From Hyphomicrobium_A sp963782555 (GTDB taxonomy: Bacteria; Pseudomonadota; Alphaproteobacteria; Rhizobiales; Hyphomicrobiaceae), in the NCBI GenBank assembly GCA_963782555.1, contig CAWAKB010000004.1:620001-684000 (forward strand): a stretch of 64,000 nucleotides of DNA, given 5' to 3'. Position numbers and translations under genes: made by a program. The notes under the pieces were generated by a model, which saw nothing but the letters and a program-made list of their open reading frames with translations, did not search any database and was not told the DNA's origin. Shown in pieces: positions 11,693 to 20,548 of the stretch (its first letter is position 1; the number at the start of each line of letters is the position of its first letter).

Positions 11693-12450
11693 GGGCGCGC
11701 GACCGCTGTTTGCGCATGCGGGACTTGGCCCTGGCGCCCACGCAACGAAGGAAAATAATCGCGCGCACGGGCGCCGGTGTTGAGCAGGAGATCGACAATC
11801 GAGACGTTGGGCTCGAAGTCGCCCCACAGCTGCGGATAGGCCGGATAGCCCTTATAGCTCATCCACGCCACGTCGATGCCGTGCGCGCCCAGCAGCTGCT
11901 CGTCCAGATAGGCTTTGGCGGCGGGCCCCGACAGATAGCAGCTCGCACCGACAGCGCGGCAAAGCGCCAGCGGGCGCGCGTTCTTGTCGAGCGCGTTCAA
12001 CGTGTCGCGCGGAAAGACGTCGGAGGACTGCACGATGGGCGTGACAATCCCCAGATGCTCGGCAATGCCGACGAGAAGCCGCGTGTTGATGCGCGACAGC
12101 AGCTGCTCACCGGCCAGGCTTTGCATGAGTGCGAACAACCAGGGCGAGACCTCCGCATAGGCCGCCGCCTTGCGATAATTGTATTGCAAGGTCTCGATGT
12201 GTCGAGCGGGCCAGTGTGGATCTGCCACCTGCACCTCGTCGATCCTCGTTGTTGACCGCGGCGTGTTGTGCACCGGGATGGTGAGCCACAGCTTGCCCTT
12301 CGGCGTCTTGATGCTGTTGCGGTTGCGCCAATCCCGTTTTGTGTATTGGACGGTATCGCTGACAATGAAGAGATCGCACCGGCGCATGATGTCGAAGTAT
12401 CCGCGCCAGGGGATGTAGTTGGACTGAAGGATGGCGACCGTTTTTGCCAT
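11689..12450 (-). CDS. WbqC-family protein
   Basis: A 253-residue protein of the WbqC family. It begins with the family signature AILQSNYIPWRGYFDIM and has DTVQYTKRDWRNRN and KTPKGKLWLTIPV downstream. Members are found in O-antigen and amino-sugar clusters. Several are suspected to act on nucleotide-linked amino-sugars, for instance in acyl transfer or modification after a DegT aminotransferase, but the reaction is not firmly established. The ATGA overlap with the aminotransferase gene downstream strongly suggests that the two work on the same sugar. The start was set at ATG 12450, which gives the expected N-terminus. A glycosyltransferase gene ends 66 bases upstream, so the three genes probably form one leftward operon. 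Confidence 0.85.
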   Translation of the reverse strand: MAKTVAILQSNYIPWRGYFDIMRRCDLFIVSDTVQYTKRDWRNRNSIKTPKGKLWLTIPVHNTPRSTTRIDEVQVADPHWPARHIETLQYNYRKAAAYAEVSPWLFALMQSLAGEQLLSRINTRLLVGIAEHLGIVTPIVQSSDVFPRDTLNALDKNARPLALCRAVGASCYLSGPAAKAYLDEQLLGAHGIDVAWMSYKGYPAYPQLWGDFEPNVSIVDLLLNTGARARDYFPSLRGRQGQVPHAQTAVARP

Positions 12451-12516
12451 GATCAGCTCACGCGCTCCCCAGTCTCGCAACCATGAGAGCGGCGTGCCGC
12501 TGCTGGCCGGCGCCCA

Positions 12517-13563
12517 TCAAGCATCGAGATGCGCGTGGGGTTCGCCCTGAAGCCAATCCGCGGACTGACGCTCCCCGGCGGCGATCGGCACGTGCTTGTC
12601 CGAACCGATTTTGGCGCGCAAGGCTGCACCGGGCTGCGGCGCGCGATAGACCTCGCGCACCACCGCGAGCGGACGCTGCTTCACCTCGAAGAAGACCTTG
12701 GCCAAATAGACGGCGATGATGCCGTTGGAGAAGATGTTCACGCCGCCGATGATGAGGATTGCGGCCATGATCGACGGCCAGCCCTCGACGGGAACCCCGA
12801 GCGCCAACTTCTGAAACACGATGACCGCCGTGTAGGCGAAGGCCAGCGCGCAGATCATCGTTCCGATGACGGCGATGCCGATGAGCGGCCGTGTCGAGAA
12901 CGAGGTGATGCCGTTGATGGCCATCGACACCAGCCGCGGCAGCGTATAGCTCGTCGGACTGCTATCGTATTTGACGACGCTCACCGGCATCTGCGCGAAC
13001 CCGCACATCTCGAAGATGCCGTCGATAAAGATCTCCCGCTCCTTGAACTGCAGAACGGCATCGACGTAGCGCCGGCTCATGAGGCGCGCGTTCAAGGCGT
13101 TCTCGCGGAATTTCGCGCCGGACAAGAGCCGCATGGTGCGGAAAAAGAGCCCGCGCCCCAGCCGATAGGCGGGCCCGCCCTTCTTCTTGTGCGCTTGCAC
13201 GCCGTAGACCACGTCGCAGCCCGAGGCGAGCATCTCGGTATAGAAGCGCGCGATCCACTCCGGCTCGTCCTCGAGATCGCTGTCCATCACGAACACGAGG
13301 TCGCCGCTCGCCGCTTCCAGGCCGACCATAATGGCGCGGTGCTGGCCGTAATTGCGGGCAAGATCGATGACGACGACGCTCGCATCGCGCATGGCGATGC
13401 GCTTGGCGATCCCGATCCCTTCGTCGGGACTGCCGTCGTCCACGAAGATGATCTCGTGCTCGAAATCCTCGTCGATCGAATGGATGGTCTCGACGCAACG
13501 CCTGTAGAGCTCCTCGACATACGGAGCCGATTTGTAGAGCGGCGCAACGACCGAAATCTTCAT
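12517..13563 (-). CDS. GT2 glycosyltransferase with C-terminal membrane anchor
   Basis: A 348-residue inverting GT-A enzyme like ArnC, GtrB and dolichol-phosphate-sugar synthases. The N-terminus (SVVAPLYKSAPYVEELYRR), IIFVDDGSPDEG, the metal and sugar site VFVMDSDLEDEPE and the later REIFIDGIF fit this group, as do two C-terminal membrane helices (about residues 232-255 and 268-290). Such proteins normally load a sugar onto undecaprenyl phosphate at the inner membrane for later transfer in the periplasm. The start is ATG 13563, at the edge of homology. It heads a three-gene leftward set with the WbqC protein and the DegT aminotransferase, so its donor may be their amino-sugar; that is inference. 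Confidence 0.88.
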   Translation of the reverse strand: MKISVVAPLYKSAPYVEELYRRCVETIHSIDEDFEHEIIFVDDGSPDEGIGIAKRIAMRDASVVVIDLARNYGQHRAIMVGLEAASGDLVFVMDSDLEDEPEWIARFYTEMLASGCDVVYGVQAHKKKGGPAYRLGRGLFFRTMRLLSGAKFRENALNARLMSRRYVDAVLQFKEREIFIDGIFEMCGFAQMPVSVVKYDSSPTSYTLPRLVSMAINGITSFSTRPLIGIAVIGTMICALAFAYTAVIVFQKLALGVPVEGWPSIMAAILIIGGVNIFSNGIIAVYLAKVFFEVKQRPLAVVREVYRAPQPGAALRAKIGSDKHVPIAAGERQSADWLQGEPHAHLDA

Positions 13564-13813
13564 GGGACTCACGCAAAACAGAAAGAGCCCAGGCGAGCGT
13601 CCTGCGCCCCTGGCGCGCCGGCGGCGAGATTTGCTCCCTATCGGCTGAGCAAACACGATTGCTGCGACCCGAAGCAACCGCAACGGCCCCCCGGGCCCTG
13701 TTAACCAAGGCCATGTTGCCACGGCGCCACAGATCGAAGCCAGACCCCGGTCTATGCACTACTCAACGGCCGGCAGCAGAGATGCCAAGGCGTTGTGTAC
13801 TGAAGGAATTTGA

Positions 13814-15442
13814 ATGAGCCCGCACTGTCTACCCGATCCTTTGAGGAGGACAGGTGCGAGCGGGTCCTGGCTGCTTGTCTCGGCCGCCGCGGCGGTGGCG
13901 CTATTTGCAGCCGGCCTCATGCTCTACCAGCCGTTCTGGGAATCGAATGACGACGCCGGCATGTCGATGATTGCCCACGGCTACGGCTTGGCCACAGCGC
14001 CGTCGCCGCTTTTGTTGTTTCAAAACGTCCTGGTCGGCTATGTCCTGCAGCTCTTGCCGAAGATTGACGGCGTGCTCCCCTACTCGTGGCTGACGATGGC
14101 GCTCATGCTCGTTTCGGGCAGCGCACTCGTCTACTTCGTCGTCCGTTCGGGGGGCGCATTCTGGCTCGCCGTCATTGCGCTCGCCATCGTCTACGCCCGG
14201 ATCGTGGCCGCGCCGCAGTTCACGATCACGGCTGGCTTCGCAACGGCAGCCGGCGTGCTGGCCTGGTTCTCGCACGCGCGATCTCCCAGTCTCGGCGCAC
14301 TCGTCGCCGGCGCCGTGCTGGTCGTCATCGGGTATCTGGTGCGGCCGGAGGAGGCAGTCTTTGTGCTGATGGTGGCGCTGCCGTTCGTGCGCTGGAAACA
14401 GCTTCCGCGAACGCGCCCGGAGATCATCACGGCAGCCCTCACCGTCGCGTTCGTAGCGTTTGCCACGCTCTTCGACCATAGCCAATACGCCGGACCGGAG
14501 TGGGCCGCTTTCCGCGCCATCGATCCCCTTCGCGTCCTGTTGACCGACTACGACATAGACCAGCACATCCTCAATCACCCCGGGCTGATGCAGGCGCACG
14601 GCTTCACCAAGAACGACATCCAGCTGATCGCAAGCTGGTTCTATTTCGATCCCGCCGTCGCCGACCCGGCACGACTGAAGGCTCTCATCGCGAGCCTGCC
14701 CGTCGAGAACAGACTATTCGAGAACGCACTCGGTGCCGAACGCGCCGTCAGCGCGCTTGCAGACCCCACCATCGCTCCGCTGATGATCGCAGCCCTAACC
14801 GTAACCGTGCTGTCGCGCTGCTTGAGACGGGCGATCGTGGCTTGGGCCGTATTCCTGGCGATCATCATTGCCTTCGGGTTTGCCGGAAGACCGGCCGTTC
14901 TCCATACCTATTTTCCCATCCCCATCCTGATCCTGTTTGCCGGCCTCGCATGCGGCTTGCGCGAGAAGATGCACAGACCGATGCTGCGCGTCGTGCCCTG
15001 GACGGTGCTGCTCGCTGCGCTCGCCATGATGCTTCGGGTGAACATCGGCGAGAACCAGGCTTTGATCGCGCGATCACTTGTTGCCCGCGAGGACGTCGCC
15101 AAGCTCGACCGCACCCGCACCTATGTGGTCTGGGGCGCAGCCCTGCCCACCGAGCTGGTGCTTCCGGTTTTCGAGAGCAACACAAAAGAGCTCGATTTTC
15201 CGCAATACGGGCTTGGATGGGAATCGCTCACGCCGTTTGCCCTCGCCACCTTCAAGGGGGCCCCCTGGAAGGACCTCGCCGACAGGATCGCGCGCGATCA
15301 CGACATCCCGTTTTTGGCCGCACGAGGCCGAATGGCGCTGCTGTCGACATACTGTCGCGAGCACCTGAATCGAGAGCTCAATGTGCACGAGGAGCCGTTG
15401 ACCACCTTCACGGTCTTCTACGTGACCTGCGCTAAGAGTTGA
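13814..15442 (+). CDS. Polytopic membrane protein of unknown function
   Basis: A 542-residue protein with ATG 13814 preceded by AAGGA. It has one hydrophobic helix at about 22-42, a short exported loop with acidic residues (FWESNDDAGMSM), about nine further membrane helices up to residue 400, and then a soluble tail of about 130 residues. The acidic pair in the first exported loop and the overall layout are those of GT-C fold glycosyltransferases (lipid-linked sugar donors), but I see no family-specific motif. It is followed 40 bases later by a FemAB-like protein in the same direction. It shares its general design, though not obvious sequence, with the membrane proteins at 2285 and 16585; all three sit in the glycan region. 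Confidence 0.7.
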   Translation: MSPHCLPDPLRRTGASGSWLLVSAAAAVALFAAGLMLYQPFWESNDDAGMSMIAHGYGLATAPSPLLLFQNVLVGYVLQLLPKIDGVLPYSWLTMALMLVSGSALVYFVVRSGGAFWLAVIALAIVYARIVAAPQFTITAGFATAAGVLAWFSHARSPSLGALVAGAVLVVIGYLVRPEEAVFVLMVALPFVRWKQLPRTRPEIITAALTVAFVAFATLFDHSQYAGPEWAAFRAIDPLRVLLTDYDIDQHILNHPGLMQAHGFTKNDIQLIASWFYFDPAVADPARLKALIASLPVENRLFENALGAERAVSALADPTIAPLMIAALTVTVLSRCLRRAIVAWAVFLAIIIAFGFAGRPAVLHTYFPIPILILFAGLACGLREKMHRPMLRVVPWTVLLAALAMMLRVNIGENQALIARSLVAREDVAKLDRTRTYVVWGAALPTELVLPVFESNTKELDFPQYGLGWESLTPFALATFKGAPWKDLADRIARDHDIPFLAARGRMALLSTYCREHLNRELNVHEEPLTTFTVFYVTCAKS

Positions 15443-15481
15443 GGCCAGGGCGCGGGAAGCGCGTAGTCGGAATCGAGATGC

Positions 15482-16573
15482 ATGTCGGAGCCTAGCCTGC
15501 GGTTTCTGGATCCTGCCGATGCTGCGGCCCGGCGGACGTGGGATGCGGCCGTCAGCAACGCTCCAGGCGCAACGGTTTTCCATACGACCGCTTGGATGGA
15601 CGTGATCAACAAGGGTCTGGGGCTTGCGCCGCGCTTTGCCTACCTTGCCGGCGACAAGGGAACGGTCCGCGCCCTCATTCCGCTCTTTCGCGCCGGCGGA
15701 TGGGTGCGGCCCCAGCGTTGGCTCAACCTGCTGCAAGGCTGCGCCGCCGATCCTCTGGCGGCGGACGAGGCCGATGCTGATCGTCTCGTCGGGCTGGTCG
15801 CATCGGCTGCGGCCGACCAGGGGGCCCGCGCCGTAATTTTGCGAACGTCGAGAAGGCTCCAGAGGGCAACCGTCCCCGAAGGTTGGGAAGTGCGCCGTGA
15901 GGATCCCCTCGTTCGTCACGTCCTCGATTTGACGCAAGCACGCGACGTTGCAACCCTGCCGCACATTCAGTCAGGGCAAAAGCGCATCTTTCGGCGCGTC
16001 GGCCGTCGGCTGGAGGCCAAAGGCGTGAGCCTCCGCGTGGTCACCGCCGACGAGGCGGCCGGCTTTGCGCGCGCGGTGCATCACGTATTTCTCAGGCGGC
16101 ACGGACACCTTGGCCTGCCCAAGCGCTTCTTTGAAGCGCTGTTTGAATATCTTCCCGGGGCTGCGCGGCTGCTGCTGGCCTGCCCGCAATCGGGCCCGGC
16201 GCTGGCCTTCTCGGTCATGGTCACGGACCCAACCTGCGGCCACCTGCTGCATGGATCGGGGCTCCCGAGCAGCGAAGGAACCGACGCCTACCGATTCTGC
16301 GTCGGCCAACAGATCGAAGCTGCCATTCGCGTGGGACTGCCGGAGCTGGATTTCGGTGAATCGGGCCCGGAGCAAGAGGGACTCATCTATTTCAAGGAGA
16401 CGTGGGGCGCACGAAGGGTGGATGGCAGTTACCAAGTCATCGTGCGCAAGGGAGCGCCGAGCGGGCTCAACGTGCAGGGACAGAGCTTTGCGCTGGCACA
16501 CCGCATCTTGCGACATGTCCCCGTCGACCTGTCGCTCGCGATTTCCGGCCCGGTGCACAGGGCGCTGCAGTAG
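15482..16573 (+). CDS. FemAB/GNAT-fold acyl- or aminoacyl-transferase
   Basis: A 363-residue protein of the BioF2/FemAB-like acetyltransferase group. The N-terminal GNAT-like half has NAPGATVFHTTAWMDVI and ALIPLFRAGGW. The second half has the typical DFGESGPEQEGLIYFKETWG near residue 300, a stretch that matches the DFGRSK-KFK type motif of these proteins. Members are often found in exopolysaccharide clusters, where they are thought to attach an acyl or aminoacyl group to a sugar; the donor and acceptor here are unknown. It is co-directional with the membrane protein before it and convergent with the next gene, whose end lies 12 bases away. Confidence 0.75.
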   Translation: MSEPSLRFLDPADAAARRTWDAAVSNAPGATVFHTTAWMDVINKGLGLAPRFAYLAGDKGTVRALIPLFRAGGWVRPQRWLNLLQGCAADPLAADEADADRLVGLVASAAADQGARAVILRTSRRLQRATVPEGWEVRREDPLVRHVLDLTQARDVATLPHIQSGQKRIFRRVGRRLEAKGVSLRVVTADEAAGFARAVHHVFLRRHGHLGLPKRFFEALFEYLPGAARLLLACPQSGPALAFSVMVTDPTCGHLLHGSGLPSSEGTDAYRFCVGQQIEAAIRVGLPELDFGESGPEQEGLIYFKETWGARRVDGSYQVIVRKGAPSGLNVQGQSFALAHRILRHVPVDLSLAISGPVHRALQ

Positions 16574-16584
16574 GCAGCGCTCGA

Positions 16585-18148
16585 TCACGGACCGCTCTGC
16601 CGCGGCACATAAACGTGGAGCGCGCCTTGCCCGTCGGGCACGGGTTTGAATGTCTCGGCGATGAACTGCGAGATCAGCGGATGCGTATTGCGATAGCGCC
16701 GCTCCTCCACCCCATCGAGGGGGATATCGAGCACGGCGACGAAGCCTGGGTCCGCCGCGCGCATGCGCGCAATCTCGGTCTTCTCGAAGGCGGGCGTTTC
16801 GGGAAAGAGCGGATAGATGTCGCGGACCGGCGCCTTGCGATCGAACACCGCGTAGGCGCCCGGCCAGAAGGGCGCCACGAAGAAGGTGCGCCCGCCGGGG
16901 GCATATTTTGCAACGAGGTTGTCCAGCAGCTCGAGGTCGTTGGCAACGCCGGGCGCGACTTTCAGGGAGTCACCACCCACCTCCGCCGTCTGCCAGTTGC
17001 CATCCTTCCAGGCCACCCAGCCCGAATGCAACGGCGCCGCGACGAGAAGGCTCGCAACGAGCAGGCATGAAACGAGCGCTAGGCGGATGCGCTCGGTGGG
17101 GAATCGGCGGCAAGACCATGAGACCGATGAGCAAGGGAAAGATCCCTTGCGCCAGATGCGCGAGGTCGGCGCGCGAGAACGCAAGGTGGGCGTAGGGAAC
17201 GGCAAGAAAAGCCGCGGCTGCAAACGTGGCGTTGGCGCGCGTCAGCTTGGTCAAAATCACGTACGCCGGCCCCAGCACCGCAAACAGCCCCACCGCCACG
17301 AAGAAGCCGCCGAGGAGCGCGCCATGCATGGCCTCGGGCCACGGCTGCTCAGTCATGAATGGCTGCCAAGGCCAGGGCACGGGCAGAGCGAGGTTGGTGC
17401 CGCCGTACTGAAAAACGCTGAGCACGTCTTCCAGGAACGCGTCATAGAAACCCGGCACCAGCAGCAAGGCGATCAGCATCGGCAGAAAGCCGAGGACCAC
17501 TCCGGCGGTAAAGGCGGGAAAGGCGCGCAACAAGCGGGCGCCGCTGCCCTGCCAGGTGAGAACACCCATGGCTGCAACGCTCGCCACGCAACCGTACACA
17601 CCGTGATTGCGCCCGAAGATGGCCACCGCGCCCACCAGCAGCCCCATGAGGAAATAGCGGGCGACGGTGGGCCGCGCGATGAGCTGCGCGAGCGCTGCGA
17701 TCAGGAGGATCGAGATCGCGACGTCATACACCTTGTGGCGCGGCACCATCCAGACGAGCAAGGTGGCACCCGCCAGGACGAGGAAGAGCAGCGAGGCGCG
17801 TGGAGCCACGCGCCGCACCAGAAAGATCCCCAGCGACAGCCCCAGGCCCTGGAAGATGAGCGCGGCAATGCGCAAAGAGAGAATGCCGCTGTCGCCGAGC
17901 AGCTGCATGACCGCGGCGGACCAGTAGTAGCGCCCGGGGTCGTAGGATATGAAGTCGCGGATCGGCACCTCGCCGTCGAGCACGCGCTGCGCCCCGTACC
18001 AGAGCGAGCCTTCGTCCGTCAGGTCGAAGCCGACGGCGCCTTCGAAGGCGAACAGCAGCACCATCGCCGCGGCGACGGCGAGCGCCGCCCAAACGGCAAA
18101 GCGGACGCTCGCAGTCTCGTAAGATCGGCTGGAAACCTGCTCAGCCAC
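16585..18148 (-). CDS. Polytopic membrane protein (GT-C-like), apparent frameshift
   Basis: A membrane protein of about 520 residues split over two frames. The first part carries TM1, an exported loop with acidic residues (FDLTDEGSLWYGAQ, then SYDPGRYYWSA) and about nine further helices. The second part adds a last helix (ALVSCLLVASLLVAA) and a soluble tail ending VPDGQGALHVYVPRQSGP. Removing one base from the GGGG run at 17098-17101 joins them as LPPIPTERIRLAL. The DE pair and the DPGRYYW stretch are reminiscent of PMT/ArnT-type GT-C enzymes, but no reaction can be assigned. The GTG start at 18148 overlaps the stop of the upstream ABC ATPase gene by eight bases, indicating translational coupling with the export system. 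Confidence 0.7.
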
Positions 18149-19574
18149 GGCCGCGGCGCTCCGAGGCAAATTCGGACATCACCACGACCTCGGGCGAGAA
18201 GTTCAGGTCCACCAGCGTCGTCGCCACCAGCTCCTCGGCCGCGGCCACGCGAAACGCGAGGCCATCGAGCACTCTGTGCAGATAGCGCTGCTGGCCCTCG
18301 ACGGTGCCCAGCACCCCGGCGTTGAGGAAATAGGTTCCCGGCAGGAGCTTGCAGTCGAAGGCGAAACGCACGCGGACCGACATGCCGGGCGCGACGCGCG
18401 GCGTGCGCAGCGCCAGCGAATAGGCGGTGGTGGCGCCGCCGATGCCAAATCCGCTGGTCGTGTTGATGAGCATGCCGAAGCCGACGTCGGCCGCATCGGC
18501 GGTGAAATCGACGAAATACTCGTAGGTGTAGCGCCGCCCCATCTCCAGGATGTTGACCCGCTCTCCTTCAGCATTGAGGAGGCGCAGGTCGCGGATCGCG
18601 GCGCCGTGGTGCTCATAGGCGACCAGCGATTGCGGCACGAGCTCGGGGTCATAGCCCTCGAGCGAGGCCGCGGTCGCGCCCGGCGGCGCCATCCCGGAGC
18701 TTGGCGTTGGAGCTGCGCCGTTGAGGGAGCGGGCCGCTTCAGTGCGCGGCCCCGAGACCGCGGCCGCCATCGCACCCTGACGGATCTCATCGCGCACGGC
18801 CACGCCTTCCGCTCCGCTCAGGTTGATCAGCCGCTGATACTGGCTCACCACCGTCTTCGGGTCGGCATCGAGCAGCAGCTCGCCGCCGTCGATCAGCAGC
18901 GCCCGGCTGCACAGCTGCAGGATGCTCTGCGGGTTGTGGCTGACGAACAGGATGGTGCCGCCGCGCTCCTGGATCTCCTCGATGCGCGCAAAGCACTTCC
19001 TCTGGAAGGCCTCGTCGCCGACGGACAGCGCCTCGTCCACGACCAGGATGTCCGGGTCCACGTTGATGGCGGTCGAAAAGGCGAGCCGCACGTACATGCC
19101 GCTCGAGTAGGTCTTGACCGGCTGGTCGATGAAGGCGCCGATGTCGGCGAAGCGCGCAATCGCGTCGAACCGCTCATCCACCTCGGAGCGCGTCAGCCCC
19201 AGGATCGCGCCGTTGATGTAGACATTCTCACGCCCGGTGAACTCGGGATTGAAGCCGGCCCCGAGCTCCAAGAGCGCGGCGATGCGCCCGTTCACCTCGA
19301 CGGAGCCCTCGTTGGGACGCAACGTCCCGCAGATGATCTGCAACAACGTCGACTTGCCCGAGCCGTTGCGGCCGGCGATGCCGACCGTCTCGCCGTGCCG
19401 CACCTCGAAGGAGACGCCGCTCAAGGCGGCAAAGTCGCGGTAGTACTGCTTGGGCGGCAGCCCCACCAAACGCTGCAGCCGCGGCACCAGCATCTGCTTC
19501 AGCCGCTGGTCGGGGCGCTCGAACAGCAGGTAGTGCTTCGATACAGCCCGCACCCGGATTGCCGCATCCATCAT
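18141..19574 (-). CDS. wzt: Wzt-type polysaccharide ABC exporter ATPase with C-terminal carbohydrate-binding domain
   Basis: The 477-residue ATPase of an ABC-2 polysaccharide or teichoic-acid type exporter. Its nucleotide-binding domain (about 1-250) has Walker A GRNGSGKSTLL, the signature YSSGMYVRLAF, Walker B ILVVDEALSVGD and the H-loop FVSHN. A low-complexity linker (about 265-315) leads to a beta-rich domain of about 150 residues that matches the Wzt C-terminal module, which recognises the modified end of the finished O-polysaccharide. It acts with the permease encoded just upstream. Start ATG 19574 (or 19571) lies only four bases after a long hairpin, whose distal arm carries the only good ribosome site (AAAGGGA), so the RNA structure could limit translation. 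Confidence 0.92.
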   Translation of the reverse strand: MMDAAIRVRAVSKHYLLFERPDQRLKQMLVPRLQRLVGLPPKQYYRDFAALSGVSFEVRHGETVGIAGRNGSGKSTLLQIICGTLRPNEGSVEVNGRIAALLELGAGFNPEFTGRENVYINGAILGLTRSEVDERFDAIARFADIGAFIDQPVKTYSSGMYVRLAFSTAINVDPDILVVDEALSVGDEAFQRKCFARIEEIQERGGTILFVSHNPQSILQLCSRALLIDGGELLLDADPKTVVSQYQRLINLSGAEGVAVRDEIRQGAMAAAVSGPRTEAARSLNGAAPTPSSGMAPPGATAASLEGYDPELVPQSLVAYEHHGAAIRDLRLLNAEGERVNILEMGRRYTYEYFVDFTADAADVGFGMLINTTSGFGIGGATTAYSLALRTPRVAPGMSVRVRFAFDCKLLPGTYFLNAGVLGTVEGQQRYLHRVLDGLAFRVAAAEELVATTLVDLNFSPEVVVMSEFASERRGRG

Positions 19575-19578
19575 TCTT

Positions 19579-19655
19579 CTAGTGTCCCTTTGATTCCGAG
19601 GTTCGCTTGCGTACCCAGCCGCAAATCCTAGCGAACCTCGGAATCGGGACACTAG
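19579..19655. repeat. 26-bp-arm inverted repeat (hairpin) between wzm and wzt
   Basis: On the plus strand the left arm is CTAGTGTCCC, a TTT bulge, then GATTCCGAGGTTCGCT (19579-19607). After a 22-base loop the right arm is AGCGAACCTCGGAATC then GGGACACTAG (19630-19655). All 26 arm bases pair. The permease stop codon (TAG, 19652-19654) lies inside one arm and wzt starts four bases past the other. In the mRNA the bulge creates AAAGGGA, the likely ribosome site of wzt. It may be a small non-autonomous mobile element or REP unit that was captured as an attenuator; no second copy is visible in the window. Confidence 0.85.
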
Positions 19656-20440
19656 AGGACATCGGCAAAGCCCTTGCGCGTCTTCTGGAACCACGCATAG
19701 CCGAGGCTCGCGATCACCAGCGCTACGATCGAATAGGCGGCAAGACCGGCAAGATCGGGCAGTGCCCCGAAGATCAGCACAGCCCGGGTCGCCTCGACGG
19801 GAAAGGTGATTGGGTTGAGCGCCACCCACGGCCTGAGCCACTCCGGCAGCGCCGACAGCGGGAAAAAGATCGGCGAGAGGAACAATAGCGCGGTGACGAG
19901 CGTGCCGAGGAACTGGTTGATGTCGCGGTAGTAGACGCCGAGCGCAGCGATGAACCAGGAAAGGCCCAGGATCATCAGGCAGAAGGGTGCAAGCACGAGC
20001 GGCAACAGCAGCGCCGTCGCCGGTACGCCGCCGAAGATCGCGAGCCGGAAGACGAGGAGGACGACGAGGCTGACGCCCGTGTGAAACAGCGCCGATCCCA
20101 GCGCCACGACGGGCAGGATCTCGAGCGGAAAGACCACCTTCTTGACGTAGTTGGCGTTGGAGAGGATGAGCGTCGGCGCGCGGTTGGTCACCTCGGCAAA
20201 GAGCTGGTACACGATGAGACCGGCAAACAGGATGACGGCGAAGGCGGCGGTGGAGGTCTCACCCGCGCCATTCAAGTCATGCGTTCCTTCTGCGACCCAC
20301 CGCGTCCGGAACACCACGCCGAACACGAAGGTGTAGACGGCAAGCAGGAACAGCGGCGTCAGCATCGACCAGAGGATGCCCAGCACCGAGCCACGGTAGC
20401 GGCCGGCGATCTCACGGCGGATGAGGAGAGCCGTCAGCAT
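19652..20440 (-). CDS. wzm: Wzm-type ABC-2 polysaccharide export permease
   Basis: A 262-residue integral membrane protein with six helices and the ABC-2 permease signature near the N-terminus, RREIAGRYRGSVLGILWSML, followed by PLFLLAVYTFVFG. The region PLEILPVVAL and the late FLSPIFFPLSALPEWLRPW are also typical. With the ATPase downstream it forms the pore that exports a lipid-linked polysaccharide across the inner membrane. I set the start at ATG 20440, giving seven residues before the signature; a GTG at 20491 would add 17. Its stop codon is supplied by the inverted repeat that separates it from wzt, which suggests that the repeat may have trimmed the original end of the gene. Confidence 0.92.
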   Translation of the reverse strand: MLTALLIRREIAGRYRGSVLGILWSMLTPLFLLAVYTFVFGVVFRTRWVAEGTHDLNGAGETSTAAFAVILFAGLIVYQLFAEVTNRAPTLILSNANYVKKVVFPLEILPVVALGSALFHTGVSLVVLLVFRLAIFGGVPATALLLPLVLAPFCLMILGLSWFIAALGVYYRDINQFLGTLVTALLFLSPIFFPLSALPEWLRPWVALNPITFPVEATRAVLIFGALPDLAGLAAYSIVALVIASLGYAWFQKTRKGFADVL

Positions 20441-20548
20441 CTCTTGAGGCCCTTTATCGGGGCAGTCGGCCGATCGCGAGAGTTCGAGCACATGTGCGCC
20501 ACCGTCTCCCGCTCGACCGAGCGGGCGCGCCGCAACCGCGGCCGGCCT

